Origin: Nitrospirota bacterium
GTDB lineage: Bacteria > Nitrospirota > Thermodesulfovibrionia > UBA6902
Reading direction: 5' to 3'
Assembly (NCBI GenBank): GCA_016207885.1
Contig: JACQZE010000003.1
Location: 357,117-421,116, forward strand
Length of the DNA stretch: 64,000 bases
This document shows, in pieces, positions 1 to 13,027 of the stretch; the first letter of the stretch is position 1, and each line of letters begins with the position of its first letter. The translations under genes and the position numbers were made by a program. The notes under the pieces are model-generated. The model ran no database searches, was not told the DNA's origin, and worked only from the letters and a program-made list of their open reading frames with translations.

Positions 1-198
1 TTTCTTCAGCCTTGTTTATTTCCTCTTGTTCTGAAACAAGGTTGATTTGGCGCTCTCCGGTTACAGGGTCAGGAGAGCTAATAGCGTTGCTGACCGACAT
101 CATTCCTTTATCAACAGAAGCACATGCAGATAGCATCAGCAAGACTACAGCCATAATTAAACCGATGATTGATAGCCAAACTGTTTGTGAACGTTTCA
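1..198 (-). CDS. Putative M48-family lipoprotein metalloprotease, N-terminus only (cut by window edge)
   Basis: Seen: a minus-strand frame starting with ATG at 198 stays open to base 1 (66 codons). It begins with a basic tip, a hydrophobic stretch and a lipobox LSAC (Cys at about residue 26), so the product should be an outer- or inner-membrane lipoprotein. After the signal comes DPVTGERQINLVSEQEEI. This matches the conserved lead-in of Ste24/LoiP-type M48 peptidases, where a DPVTG.RQ..L.SE..EI segment precedes the catalytic domain. The HExxH zinc motif lies outside the window, so activity cannot be judged. A GGAG ribosome site sits about 9 bases upstream of the ATG. Divergent from hemL. Confidence 0.7.
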
Positions 199-231
199 TT
201 TGATCATCTCCAGTATTTGATTGTGAATGAA

Positions 232-250
232 TATGGAAGTCCGACTTCCA
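232..250. repeat. Near-perfect palindrome shared with 24937-24953
   Basis: The element ATGGAAGTC-C-GACTTCCAT is an inverted repeat with a one-base centre. Seventeen bases (TATGGAAGTCCGACTTC) recur exactly at 24937-24953 just downstream of bioA. Both copies are intergenic, so this is probably a small dispersed palindromic repeat rather than an operator. Confidence 0.5.
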
Positions 251-362
251 TAATTCTGCTTTCATAAAAGCAATTATAGCAGAACTGCTTGCTTTTGCAG
301 GATATTATTTTGACAACACTTGTATAATTATAGTTAAATAAATTTCCAATAAATATGAAACT

Positions 363-392
363 GGATTCCCCGGTCAAGCCGGAGAATGACAA
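363..392. repeat. Dispersed ATTCC...GGAATGAC-type palindrome, copy 1
   Basis: GGATTCCCCGGTCAAGCCGG followed by AGAATGAC is an imperfect inverted repeat. It belongs to the same family as the elements at 14511-14590, 31958-32032 and 42694-42753. It lies directly upstream of the hemL ribosome site, so it would be transcribed as a hairpin in the hemL leader if the promoter is further upstream. Confidence 0.55.
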
Positions 393-410
393 AAACAAAA
401 GGAGTCTATC

Positions 411-1703
411 ATGGCACTGAATCACAAAAAATCCAAAGAACTCTTTAATAAAGCAAAACGCCTGATCCCGGGCGGAGTGAACAGTCCTGTCCGCGCATTC
501 AACGCAGTCGGAGGCAATCCTATCTTCATTGATTCCGCAAAGGGGTCAAAGATATATGACGTTGACGGCAATGAATATATTGATTACGTGCTCTCATGGG
601 GGCCGATGATACTCGGACATGCGAATCCAACTATCATAAAGGCGCTTCAGAAGGCTGCTGAAAAGGGAACAAGCTTTGGAGCCCCAACACCTCTTGAGGT
701 GGAGCTTGCAGGCATGGTGCGCAAGGTATACCCCTCAATGGAAGTGATGAGGATGGTCAGCTCAGGAACTGAGGCGACGATGAGCGCCATCAGGGCTGCG
801 CGCGGTTTTACAGGAAGGGACAAGATAGTAAAATTTGAGGGATGTTACCACGGGCATGCTGACGGCCTTCTGGTCAAGGCTGGCTCAGGCATGGCTACAT
901 TCGGAGTGCCTACAAGTCCGGGCGTGCCGAAGGATTACGCGAGGAATACCATCACGCTTCCTTACAACGACCTTAGTGCGTTTAAGAAGATATGTGAAAA
1001 GGCGGGCAAAGATATCGCATGTGTAATAATCGAGCCTGTTGTCGGCAACAGCGGCTGCATACTTCCGAAGCCGGGATATCTTGAAGGGCTGAGAAGCGTT
1101 ACAAAAAAACACGGCATCGTGCTTATATTCGATGAAGTGATGACAGGATTCAGGGTTTCATACGGCGGAGCGCAGAAGGCGTTCGGCATAAAGCCTGACA
1201 TGACATGCCTTGGAAAGGTTATTGGCGGCGGACTTCCTGTCGGAGCATATGGAGGCAGGGAAGATATAATGAGAAAGATAGCTCCTGACGGGCCTGTGTA
1301 TCAGGCAGGTACGCTCTCAGGAAACCCGCTTGCAATGACAGCAGGAATTGAGACATTGAAGATACTCTCAAAGCCTGAGACATACAAAACTCTCATGGCT
1401 AAATCAAAGGCGCTTGAAGAGGCGTTCAAAGATGCTGCAAAGCGCGCAGGCATAAAGACAAAGTTCTACAGGGCGGGCACAATGTTCTGCACATACTTCA
1501 CTGACAAAGAGGTCTACAACTTCACTGACGCTGCAAAGACAGACACCGCGAAGTTCTCCTTATACTTCAGAAAGATGCTTGACAGGGGCATAAACCTTGC
1601 GCCGTCAGCATACGAGGCGGGCTTCATGTCGCTTGCTCATACAAGCGCTGATATAAATAAGACCGCAAGGGCAGCGTACGAGACATTTAAAGAGATCAAG
1701 TGA
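411..1703 (+). CDS. hemL: Glutamate-1-semialdehyde 2,1-aminomutase
   Basis: A cytosolic PLP enzyme that converts glutamate-1-semialdehyde to 5-aminolevulinate, the last step of the C5 route to tetrapyrroles. The 430 aa length is normal for the family. Seen: N-terminal [11 protein letters not shown], the cofactor phosphate region [18 protein letters not shown], the PLP-stacking FDEVMTGFR, and the Schiff-base lysine in LGKVIGGG (Lys269). The start is an ATG with a strong AAAGGAG 7-9 bases upstream. The stop overlaps the GTG start of the ychF-like gene (GTGA), so the two are translationally coupled. Haem demand fits the cytochrome-rich gene set elsewhere in the window. Confidence 0.97.
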   Translation: MALNHKKSKELFNKAKRLIPGGVNSPVRAFNAVGGNPIFIDSAKGSKIYDVDGNEYIDYVLSWGPMILGHANPTIIKALQKAAEKGTSFGAPTPLEVELAGMVRKVYPSMEVMRMVSSGTEATMSAIRAARGFTGRDKIVKFEGCYHGHADGLLVKAGSGMATFGVPTSPGVPKDYARNTITLPYNDLSAFKKICEKAGKDIACVIIEPVVGNSGCILPKPGYLEGLRSVTKKHGIVLIFDEVMTGFRVSYGGAQKAFGIKPDMTCLGKVIGGGLPVGAYGGREDIMRKIAPDGPVYQAGTLSGNPLAMTAGIETLKILSKPETYKTLMAKSKALEEAFKDAAKRAGIKTKFYRAGTMFCTYFTDKEVYNFTDAAKTDTAKFSLYFRKMLDRGINLAPSAYEAGFMSLAHTSADINKTARAAYETFKEIK

Positions 1704-2809
1704 AGCTCATAATCACAGGTTTTTCAAATTCTGGAAAGACAACGGTCTTTAACGCTCTCACAGGCCAGAACCTTGAGACTACCGCGTACTCAACCTCAAT
1801 ATCCGCTGACATCGAGCCGCAGCACGGCATTGTAAAGGTGCCTGACGCGCGGATAGACAAGCTCGTAGAGATATACGAACCAAAGAAGACTACCTATGCG
1901 ACTGTAGAGTATCTTGATTACCTCGGAATAACATCAGGCGATACCGCGCAGAATGCGAAAGTATTTAAGCTTCTGAAGGATGCCGATGCGATTGTCCATG
2001 TTGTCCGCGCATTTGAAGATACATCTGTTATACACCCGATGAAGAGCATTGACCCTCTACGGGATGTGTCATCATTTGAAGCTGAACTTATCCTCGGAGA
2101 CCTCGAGTTTATAGAGAAACGGCTTGAGAAGATAGAGGCGCAGGAAAAGAAGGGCAAGAAGCCTGAGACAGGTGATAAAGGCCTTCTGCTTAAATGCAAG
2201 GCAGCGCTTGAGGATGAGATATCCCTGAGGGATATTGAGTTCAATGATGAAGAGAAGAGGCAGATGCTCCCGTATCAGTTACTGACCACCATGCATGAGA
2301 TAATCGTTCTCAATATCAATGAGAGCGATATCAACTCTGATAAGGCAAAAGAGCTTCAGAATAAAGTTGAGACGTTTTTCAAGGAGAAGGGCAAAGGCAT
2401 AGCGCCTCAGATCCTGACCCTCTGCGGAAAGATAGAGATGGAGATAGCGCAGCTTCCTCATGATGAAGCAAAAGAATTTCTGGATGAACTCGGCATTGAG
2501 GAACCCGCCATGAAGAAGCTCTGCCATGTATCATACGATGCGCTCGGGCTTATCTCATTCCTGACATCAGGCACAGATGAAGTGAGGGCGTGGACGATAA
2601 GAAAAGGGCTGCGCGCCCAGCAGGCGGCAGGAAAGATACATTCAGATATAGAGAGAGGTTTCATCAGGGCAGAGACCGTCAGCTATGAAGACTTCATCGC
2701 TTCAGGCGGAGACATGGCCAAGGCAAAAGAGAAAGGCTTATTCAGGCAGGAAGGCAAGGCCTATGAAGTAAAAGACGGGGATATAATTAATTTTAAGTTT
2801 AATGTGTAG
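1700..2809 (+). CDS. ychF: YchF/OLA1-type GTPase/ATPase with TGS domain
   Basis: 369 aa, close to the family's usual 363. Seen: P-loop GFSNSGKT at residues 7-14, G3-like DYLGI where DxxG is expected, NINE at about 205-208 in place of NKxD (the NxxE signature that gives YchF proteins ATP preference), and a C-terminal DUF933/TGS region ending [13 protein letters not shown]. Family role: ribosome-associated P-loop ATPase linked to stress and redox response. It is a divergent member: the P-loop has Ser-Gly-Lys-Thr where most have VGKST. GTG start overlapping hemL. Its last 39 bases are duplicated exactly at 3875-3913, beyond the Fic gene. Confidence 0.85.
   Translation: MKLIITGFSNSGKTTVFNALTGQNLETTAYSTSISADIEPQHGIVKVPDARIDKLVEIYEPKKTTYATVEYLDYLGITSGDTAQNAKVFKLLKDADAIVHVVRAFEDTSVIHPMKSIDPLRDVSSFEAELILGDLEFIEKRLEKIEAQEKKGKKPETGDKGLLLKCKAALEDEISLRDIEFNDEEKRQMLPYQLLTTMHEIIVLNINESDINSDKAKELQNKVETFFKEKGKGIAPQILTLCGKIEMEIAQLPHDEAKEFLDELGIEEPAMKKLCHVSYDALGLISFLTSGTDEVRAWTIRKGLRAQQAAGKIHSDIERGFIRAETVSYEDFIASGGDMAKAKEKGLFRQEGKAYEVKDGDIINFKFNV
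2771..2809 (+). repeat. Direct repeat A, copy 1 (3' end of ychF)
   Basis: These 39 bases, the last codons of ychF plus the stop, are identical to 3875-3913. Similarity extends two codons further left at the protein level (Glu-Val in both), with synonymous third-base differences (GAA GTA here, GAG GTC in the second copy). Together the copies bracket the fic gene. Confidence 0.95.
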
Positions 2810-2861
2810 AGTTTTTGCCGCTGTAATACAATAACTGCCTCTTTTCTTTGTCTGTTCAAAA

Positions 2862-2914
2862 TTCTTCTTAATATGGTATAGTGTAGATAATCATATAAAC
2901 CATATTAAGAAGAA
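2862..2914. promoter_or_regulatory. Long-armed operator and promoter of the first fic gene
   Basis: TTCTTCTTAATATGG at 2862-2876 and its exact reverse complement at 2900-2914 form a 15-base perfect inverted repeat around a 23-base spacer. A -10-like TATAGT (2877-2882) lies at the inner edge of the left arm, with no good -35. The right arm abuts the ribosome site of the fic gene. The geometry suggests a dimeric repressor, most simply the Fic protein itself through its C-terminal helix-turn-helix; that is inference. Confidence 0.6.
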
Positions 2915-2925
2915 GGCATGAATTT

Positions 2926-3870
2926 GTGCGATATTTAGACCAAAAGACAAGCAGACGCCTGGATGAAAAATTGTCGTTGCTGAATTCCTGTCGTCCGCTT
3001 CCAAAGACGGCAGTCCGAAAACTGAAGGAGCAGTTTGGGATTGAGATGACGTACAATTCAAACGCAATAGAGGGAAACAGCCTGACGCTTAAAGAGACCT
3101 TCCTCGTCATCAATGAAGGCCTGACTATCAAGGGCAAGCCTCTTAAAGACCATCTTGAGGCGAAGAGCCACACAGAGGCGCTGGAGTATCTATATGAATT
3201 AGTGGACAAGGACAGGCGAAGCACGCTCTCTGAACGATTGATCAGGGAATTGAATCAGATCGTGATGCGGGACATTGATAAGGAATGGGCCGGAAGATAC
3301 CGAAACAGCAATGTGATAATTGGCGGGGCGGATCATACGCCGCCTGACGCAGTTGAAGTGCCTCAACTGATACACGAGCTTATTGACCGGGTACGGCAGG
3401 ACAGAAAAATTTTGCATCCCGTTGAATTGGCTGCTCTTCTGCATCACAGGCTTGTCCATATTCACCCCTTTTTTGACGGTAACGGGAGAACTGCGCGGCT
3501 TGTGATGAATGTTATTTTAATGCAGGCAGGATTTCCGCTGGTAGTTATTCTGAAAAATGACCGGAAAAAGTATTACAGGACACTTGGAGAGTCTGATAAG
3601 GGGAACTATGGCCCGTTCGTGAATTTTATCGCACAGGCGGTTCAGAGATCGCTTGACATTTACCTTAAAGTGCTGACCCCGGCACGAAAGACCAAAGAAC
3701 GTTTTATTTCGCTTGCGGAGCTTGCAAAAGGATCAAAGTTTACGGATAAGTATCTCAATCTTCTGGCACGCAGCGGAAAGCTGGAGGCTCATAAAGAAGG
3801 GCGCAACTGGCTCTCGTCGAAAGAGGCGCTGGAGAGATATCTGGATGGAAGGGAAAGAAAAAGGAAGTGA
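2926..3870 (+). CDS. Fic-domain protein, class II, with C-terminal HTH
   Basis: 314 aa. Fic enzymes transfer AMP (or another nucleotide part) onto target proteins. Seen: catalytic HPFFDGNGRTAR (residues 180-191) with all key residues, and an N-terminal inhibitory motif SNAIEGN (Ser45 to Asn51, the [ST]xxxE[GN] signature), making it a self-inhibited class II Fic. A C-terminal segment LARSGKLEAHKEGRNWL resembles an excisionase-type winged helix, suggesting DNA binding. GTG start with AGAAGG 9 bases upstream. The TGA stop is formed exactly where repeat A copy 2 begins. Single-gene cassette between the ychF repeats, with its own promoter. Targets are unknown. Confidence 0.9.
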   Translation: MRYLDQKTSRRLDEKLSLLNSCRPLPKTAVRKLKEQFGIEMTYNSNAIEGNSLTLKETFLVINEGLTIKGKPLKDHLEAKSHTEALEYLYELVDKDRRSTLSERLIRELNQIVMRDIDKEWAGRYRNSNVIIGGADHTPPDAVEVPQLIHELIDRVRQDRKILHPVELAALLHHRLVHIHPFFDGNGRTARLVMNVILMQAGFPLVVILKNDRKKYYRTLGESDKGNYGPFVNFIAQAVQRSLDIYLKVLTPARKTKERFISLAELAKGSKFTDKYLNLLARSGKLEAHKEGRNWLSSKEALERYLDGRERKRK

Positions 3871-3874
3871 GGTC

Positions 3875-3913
3875 AAAGACGGGGATATAATTAATTTTAA
3901 GTTTAATGTGTAG
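3875..3913 (+). repeat. Direct repeat A, copy 2 (orphan ychF 3' end)
   Basis: Identical over 39 bases to 2771-2809 and includes the ychF stop codon. In the ychF frame it still reads [15 protein letters not shown] then stop, although no start serves it. The third-base changes just left of the exact block (GAG GTC versus GAA GTA) show this sequence once evolved as coding DNA. Confidence 0.95.
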
Positions 3914-3952
3914 CTGATTCCTATATAACCACGCCTTCCTCTCAAAAAACAA

Positions 3953-4141
3953 TTAAAACGGCACCAGGTCGATGCCGTCGGCTGCGGTATCAATAACACC
4001 GTCTGCTGCGTTTCCAACTCCGGGGACGACCGAAACTACAGCCCCGCCGACACGCAATGGAACGGTCACTACCTTTGTAAAGAAGCAGCCGCTTAACTGG
4101 ATGATAAAAAATAATACGATCAAAAGTTTGAATAATTTCAT
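3953..4141 (-). CDS. Small lipoprotein of unknown function
   Basis: 62 aa. Seen: MKLFKLLIVLFFIIQLSGC is a lipoprotein signal with lipobox LSGC (Cys19). The mature part is about 43 residues, rich in Val, Gly and Ala with a repeated D-G-(I/V)-D pattern near the end. The pattern VVTVPLRVGGAVVSVVPGVGN resembles a family of short proteobacterial lipoproteins (DUF6726-like). GGAGG lies just upstream of the ATG. It is immediately downstream of the GGDEF-type gene on the same strand (9-base gap), so the two are probably co-transcribed. Function unknown. Confidence 0.7.
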   Translation of the reverse strand: MKLFKLLIVLFFIIQLSGCFFTKVVTVPLRVGGAVVSVVPGVGNAADGVIDTAADGIDLVPF

Positions 4142-4150
4142 TATGGCCTC

Positions 4151-5182
4151 CTAATGTGTAGAGTTGATGGTCACCTTGTTCTTTCCGGTCTGCTTGGATG
4201 TATAGAGGCAGGCGGTTGCCCTTTTAATGAGCATCATTGCATCCTCTTCGCTCTTGCGGCCCAGGGCTCCGCATGAGGCCCCGATACTGATCGTTACCGG
4301 TATATTATCTATTGTCTCCATGCCGGTTATGGCCCTTAGATTTTCCGCAACGGTTTTTATGGAATCCCTGAGCACGTCCGGCAGGAAGATTATAAAGTCC
4401 TCATAGCCGTATCTTCCGGCAACATCCGATATCCTGATATTCGCCCTCAGGATATGCGCGACTTTTTTAAGCGTCTCATCAGCCTTTTCTTTTCCGTGAT
4501 CTTCAGATATCTTCCTGAGGTTGTCTATATCAATAACCAGAAACCCGACATTGTATTTATTCCTTTGCGCAAGATAGAGCAGCGGTTTGATAACATTAAA
4601 GAAGCCCTGCCTGTTGAGAATGCCGGTCAGCCCGTCAACTGAAGGCTGCGAGACAAGCTGGCGGTTTCTCCTCCATAAACGCCTCAGGGTCTTGCCGATA
4701 AGTTCAAGTTCAGGAGTGGATCCCTCATACCTGCTGAATATGGTGACAAACTTATCAATGTGAAGCTGATATCTGTCCCCTGCATCCTTTTTGCCGGAGA
4801 GCCGGTTCATGAAATAAAAGAGCGACTCAAATGCCGGGTGCAGCATATATGACTCCATCTTTGAAGCCAGGAGAAATGAGGCAGCCGCATTCTGCGAACT
4901 GTCATACTGCGTTAACATGCCGTCGACCTTTCCGCTTATCTCATCAAGCTCTATCTTTATCCTTTCCGGATGATCAAAGATCTGCGGCAGCAGGCGGTTT
5001 TCCGCGATCGGCAACAGTTTTTCCCAGAACTCCACATGTTCCTTCTCATCTTCCGACATCTCCATCCAGAAGGCCTTAAGCTCCGCAGCTTTTGAGTCTG
5101 ATGAGAGCCTTGAATATATTCCGGCAGCCCTCTGGTCAATTGACATGCAGAGTTTTATTATATTGATCAATATTTTTTCCAT
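4151..5182 (-). CDS. Ferritin-like/hemerythrin-like helical domain fused to a degenerate GGDEF domain
   Basis: 343 aa. Residues about 1-170 are all-helical with an E-x-x-H signature (EDEKEHVEFW), typical of rubrerythrin/ferritin-like metal-binding bundles. Residues about 180-340 are a GGDEF domain (DGLTGILNRQGFF, DIDNLRKI). The signature motif reads GYEDF (residues 259-263), not GG[DE]EF, so cyclic di-GMP synthesis is doubtful; GTP binding or a purely regulatory role is possible. Likely cytosolic, with no membrane segment. The combination suggests iron, oxygen or redox sensing coupled to a c-di-GMP-type output; this is inference. Probable operon with the downstream small lipoprotein. Confidence 0.75.
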   Translation of the reverse strand: MEKILINIIKLCMSIDQRAAGIYSRLSSDSKAAELKAFWMEMSEDEKEHVEFWEKLLPIAENRLLPQIFDHPERIKIELDEISGKVDGMLTQYDSSQNAAASFLLASKMESYMLHPAFESLFYFMNRLSGKKDAGDRYQLHIDKFVTIFSRYEGSTPELELIGKTLRRLWRRNRQLVSQPSVDGLTGILNRQGFFNVIKPLLYLAQRNKYNVGFLVIDIDNLRKISEDHGKEKADETLKKVAHILRANIRISDVAGRYGYEDFIIFLPDVLRDSIKTVAENLRAITGMETIDNIPVTISIGASCGALGRKSEEDAMMLIKRATACLYTSKQTGKNKVTINSTH

Positions 5183-5368
5183 ATGCCTGTTTTAATTATT
5201 TATCTTTGTTATATAAGATGTTATCTTGTCTTTATTCACCTGCCTTGATTAATTGTAACGCACTATCAGATTTTATTAAAGCCTGTTCCCTTAACGTAAC
5301 GGATTGAATTGACTTTATATTCATTATTATGTTAAAAAATATACCTACATAAAATCTGGAGAAAAACA

Positions 5369-5677
5369 ATGTACGCGATAATAGAGACAGGCGGCAAGCA
5401 GTATAAGGTATCTGAAGGCGATACCATAAAGATCGAAAAGATCGAAAATAAAGACAGCGTCATATTCGAAAATGTCCTGATGCTCTCTGACGGCGAGAAT
5501 GTCACTTACGGCAAACCACTCATATCGGCGGCAAAAGTAACCGCCAATGTTGTTGGTAGTGCAAAAGACAGGAAGGTCCTTATCTTTAAGCAGAAGACGA
5601 GAAAGGATCACAGAAAGCTCAGAGGACACAGGCAGATCTTGACCACTGTTAAGATAACGGGTATTGTTTCAAATTAA
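5369..5677 (+). CDS. rplU: Ribosomal protein bL21
   Basis: 102 aa, full length. Begins [18 protein letters not shown] and carries the basic C-terminal block around [16 protein letters not shown] that contacts 23S rRNA. First gene of the standard rplU-rpmA pair, 17 bases before rpmA, with obg close by as in many bacteria. Confidence 0.98.
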   Translation: MYAIIETGGKQYKVSEGDTIKIEKIENKDSVIFENVLMLSDGENVTYGKPLISAAKVTANVVGSAKDRKVLIFKQKTRKDHRKLRGHRQILTTVKITGIVSN

Positions 5678-5694
5678 TAACGGAGAATATAGAA

Positions 5695-5958
5695 ATGGCT
5701 CATAAAAAAGGTGTTGGAAGTACAAGGAACGGACGCGAAAGCCACTCAAAACGTTTAGGCGTAAAGAAATACGGCGGTGAGCTGGTCAAGGCAGGCAGCG
5801 TCCTTGTAAGGCAGAGAGGCACCAAGATACATCCCGGCTTAAATGTAGGCAAGGGAGGAGACGATACCCTCTTTGCAACGGCTGCCGGATACGTAAAGTT
5901 CGAACATAAGGGCAGAGAGAGAAAGCTGGTCAGTATCTATCCTGAAGCACAGGTATAA
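5695..5958 (+). CDS. rpmA: Ribosomal protein bL27
   Basis: 87 aa, full length. The N-terminus [20 protein letters not shown] matches the form without a cleaved leader peptide; the N-terminal tail reaches the peptidyl-transferase centre. Good ribosome site (GGAG) before the ATG. Followed by a clear intrinsic terminator at 5990. Confidence 0.98.
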   Translation: MAHKKGVGSTRNGRESHSKRLGVKKYGGELVKAGSVLVRQRGTKIHPGLNVGKGGDDTLFATAAGYVKFEHKGRERKLVSIYPEAQV

Positions 5959-5989
5959 GAAGTTATTTAACAATTAATATTTCAATCTC

Positions 5990-6017
5990 AAAGGCGGGTT
6001 TCTACCCGCCTTTTTTT
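5990..6017 (+). terminator. Intrinsic terminator after rpmA
   Basis: AAGGCGGGT, a four-base loop, then ACCCGCCTT followed by a run of T. The stem is nine perfect GC-rich base pairs. It ends the rplU-rpmA transcript. Confidence 0.93.
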
Positions 6018-6162
6018 ATTGCCATCGCGCGGCAATCTTTCTCCTCGAAGGCAAAAACTCCTGAAACCTTTGTGCTTGTATTTTTAAATTCATACCACTA
6101 TGATATTCATATTCCAGCAAATACGGCTGGCAGCACTAATTGTTACCCAGGAAAAGCAAGAA

Positions 6163-6756
6163 ATGAAAAAACTATTTTTCTGTCTGATCTTAAGCGTTTT
6201 GCTTACATCCTCATGTTCCACGCGAGGCCCCTTCAGTGTTGGCAATCCTCATGGCGGTTTTGCAGCATTTGGCGAAAGGCGGCATCCAGGAATTGATTTC
6301 CGTATCAGCAGCGGGACTCCACTGATCGCTCCGTCTGATGGAGTGGTTATTTACATCGGAGAGCCCTTTGCTAACGAGCTGTGGGGCGGCGGTTTTTTCG
6401 TTGGAATCTCGCACGGCGAACAGTTCTATACACTTTATGGCCATCTAAGCAAAGTTTTTGTTGAGAAAGGCCAGTCACTCAAGAGGGGTGAATTAATCGG
6501 CCTGTCGGGTTCATCCAATTTAAGGTATGCTCACCTTCATTTTGGTGTGTGTAAAATTACAGAAGACCTGATGGACTGTCAGAACTATTCAAAAACCTAC
6601 GATCCGGACGATTTCTGGTTAGAAGGCAAGGCCCGGTGTTTTGATCCGAAAACAGATTATTCGGGATACTCTCAGAAAGATATAACGCTTCCTATTGAAT
6701 GCGGGGAGACTGCAAAAGAGCTGATGGCCCGGACCAAAAGCAAGGATCAGAACTAA
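6163..6756 (+). CDS. M23 (LytM-like) peptidase lipoprotein
   Basis: 197 aa from the chosen ATG at 6163, which begins an evident lipoprotein signal (MKKLFFCLILSVLLTSSC). An upstream ATG at 6100 would bury this signal and is rejected. Seen: zinc ligands HPGID (HxxxD) and HLHFG preceded by Ala-His to give HxH, plus the supporting YGHLS. Family: periplasmic zinc endopeptidases that cut peptidoglycan cross-links or activate amidases. All four catalytic positions look intact. Stands alone between rpmA and obg on the same strand. Confidence 0.85.
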   Translation: MKKLFFCLILSVLLTSSCSTRGPFSVGNPHGGFAAFGERRHPGIDFRISSGTPLIAPSDGVVIYIGEPFANELWGGGFFVGISHGEQFYTLYGHLSKVFVEKGQSLKRGELIGLSGSSNLRYAHLHFGVCKITEDLMDCQNYSKTYDPDDFWLEGKARCFDPKTDYSGYSQKDITLPIECGETAKELMARTKSKDQN

Positions 6757-6812
6757 ACTTTCATCCCCGCATCCCTTGTAACGCACAACGCCTTTCATGT
6801 ATTGTTAAAACA

Positions 6813-7819
6813 ATGAAATTCATAGATAGAGCTGAGATACATGTAGTTGCGGGGCACGGCGGAAAGGGATGCGTAAGCTTCCGAAGGGAGAAGTACGTGC
6901 CGAACGGCGGGCCGAACGGCGGCGACGGCGGAAGGGGCGGGCATATCATATTTATAGCCTCGACCAGCCACAGCACCCTTCTTGACTTTAAATACAGGCG
7001 GCAATATATAGCCCAAAAAGGAGAGAACGGCATGGGACAGGAGATGCACGGCAAGAATGCCGAAGACTTTATCCTGCCTGTACCGCTCGGGACTATAATT
7101 AAAGACGCTGAGACAGGCGAGATACTTGCAGACCTCACCATGGACGGCGAAGAGTTCATGGCTGCCAAAGGCGGCAGGGGAGGCCTGGGCAATACCCACT
7201 TCAAGGGGCCGACAAGGCAGGAGCCGAGATACGCCCAGCCGGGAGAGGAAGGCGAAGAGAGAAGGCTGGTGCTTGAACTCAAGCTTCTTGCTGATGTGGG
7301 GCTTATAGGGCTTCCGAACGCGGGCAAGTCCACTCTGATATCCGCGCTTTCCGCGGCAAGGCCGAAGATAGCTGATTATCCATTTACTACGCTGAAACCT
7401 GCCCTCGGCGTTGTGCAGCACGGAGAATACGGCAGCTTTGTGATAGCTGATATCCCCGGACTGATAGAAGGCGCTCATAAGGGCACGGGGCTGGGATTTC
7501 AGTTCCTCCGCCACGTCGAAAGGACTTCAATACTTCTCCACCTCGTGGATATATCAGAAATGGCAGAGGGCGACCCTGTTGAGAACTTTGAAATAATAAA
7601 CAGGGAGCTTGAACTTTACAGTAAAGGGCTCACGGATAAAACACAGGCGGTTGTGGGAACAAAGCTGGACATCAAAGGCGACGGGAGCAGGCTTGACAAG
7701 CTCGCTCAATATTGCAAAGATAAGAACTATGATTTCTTCCCGATATGCGCTGTTACAAAGACAGGATTGAAAGAGCTGACCGAATATCTCGGAGAAAAAG
7801 TGGAGAAATATAAAAATCC

Positions 7820-7823
<4 letters not shown>
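6813..7823 (+). CDS. obg: Obg/CgtA GTPase
   Basis: 336 aa from the ATG at 6813; the frame is open further upstream, but MKFIDRAEIHV is the family's normal start. Seen: glycine-rich Obg fold (residues about 1-158), G1 GLPNAGKST, switch region YPFTTL, G3 DIPGLIEGA, and TKLD as the NKxD equivalent (Asn to Thr). It lacks the C-terminal OCT domain of some homologues. Essential GTPase of 50S assembly and stringent response. Stop overlaps the proB start (ATGA), so the two are coupled. Confidence 0.95.
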
Positions 7824-12028
<4,205 letters not shown>

Positions 12029-12034
12029 TGTTTT

Positions 12035-13027
12035 TTAATCAGCTCCCTTCCTCACGGAGGCAAAATATAGAAGCAGGCACAATAAAGAGAAATACACTGT
12101 ATCAAGAAAGTGCTCAAAGTAATGCGACGCCAGAAGGTACGGCACTGACAGCTTTCCGCCTGCCGCAAAAGCAGGCTTCTGCGCAAGGCTGCCTATGCCG
12201 ATCGCCAGGGGCACATATGCCTGATAAAGCATGGCTAATAAAAATACAACAGCCAGCAGTCCAATAAAATAATTTAACCCGGCGGAAGTATCAGCCCGTT
12301 CCAGCCTGCTGCCGCTCTTCTCATATAAAAGCATGATGGACAGCGGTATCGGGAAATATGTAATAGGAAAAGTGGCAACCTCCCTGACGCTATGCGCAAG
12401 ATATCTCGGGTCAGTCCAAACTTTGTAAAAGGCCTCTGAAATATCTTTGTTGATAATGTACGTAAATATAAAAAACGAGATAACTCCGGCGATGATATAA
12501 AAATAACCTCCGCCATAAATAGATATATCACTCTTAAATACCCTCTTTATAAAAAAGATATAAACCGGGATAAAGAGAAAAAGGGCCATCGTGCTTGGAA
12601 GGTGCAGATTCCACGAACCGCCGTCCTCATAGATATTAACAGCCTGCTTCTGCTGGGCTACGAAAGAAAGCGTATCCTCATAACCGAATGCCTTATAACT
12701 GAGATAACATGCTGACGCTGTGAATATGAGCAGGAGAATGGATATTATCAGCATCTTATTTCCTGCCCTGCCCTTTGCGGGAGAACCGCCAAGAGAGAGA
12801 TAAACTCCGGCAAATACAAAGGCAAGCACTGTATGCACCGGTATATGCCCTAAAAAATGTGAGGAATAAAAGGCCGTCTCCAGCAGCGTATACACGCCTC
12901 CCTCATGTATCACAGTATTAAAAATAAAGAGCTGCCGGTGGTAAAGAGAAAGGTAAATATAAGAGAGAAGATAGGTAAATCCGGGAAGCAAAAGAAGCAG
13001 GCACGGATTAAGCCAGGCCATGTTCAT
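12035..13027 (-). CDS. Multi-pass membrane protein of unknown function
   Basis: About 330 aa with eight or so membrane helices and no motif I recognise. Its start lies inside the end of the FAD-protein gene: TTG at 13030, ATG at 13027 and ATG at 13021 are all possible, and ATG 13027 is chosen. Position between a GT-C glycosyltransferase and an FAD amine-oxidase/UDP-galactopyranose-mutase-like protein suggests a role in an envelope glycan or lipid pathway; this is inference from context only. Confidence 0.6.
   Translation of the reverse strand: MNMAWLNPCLLLLLPGFTYLLSYIYLSLYHRQLFIFNTVIHEGGVYTLLETAFYSSHFLGHIPVHTVLAFVFAGVYLSLGGSPAKGRAGNKMLIISILLLIFTASACYLSYKAFGYEDTLSFVAQQKQAVNIYEDGGSWNLHLPSTMALFLFIPVYIFFIKRVFKSDISIYGGGYFYIIAGVISFFIFTYIINKDISEAFYKVWTDPRYLAHSVREVATFPITYFPIPLSIMLLYEKSGSRLERADTSAGLNYFIGLLAVVFLLAMLYQAYVPLAIGIGSLAQKPAFAAGGKLSVPYLLASHYFEHFLDTVYFSLLCLLLYFASVRKGAD

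Noticed and set aside
12..203. Plus-strand 63-aa frame at the left edge
   Set aside because: The opposite strand encodes a clear lipoprotein signal and an M48-like lead-in with a good ribosome site; the plus-strand frame has no features.
310..328. TTGACA and TATAAT upstream of hemL
   Set aside because: The two boxes are only 7 bases apart and cannot form one promoter.
3713..3913. Open frame ending in [14 protein letters not shown] after the first fic gene
   Set aside because: It runs in another frame of the fic gene and only picks up the orphan ychF end. No ribosome site; it is a by-product of the duplication.
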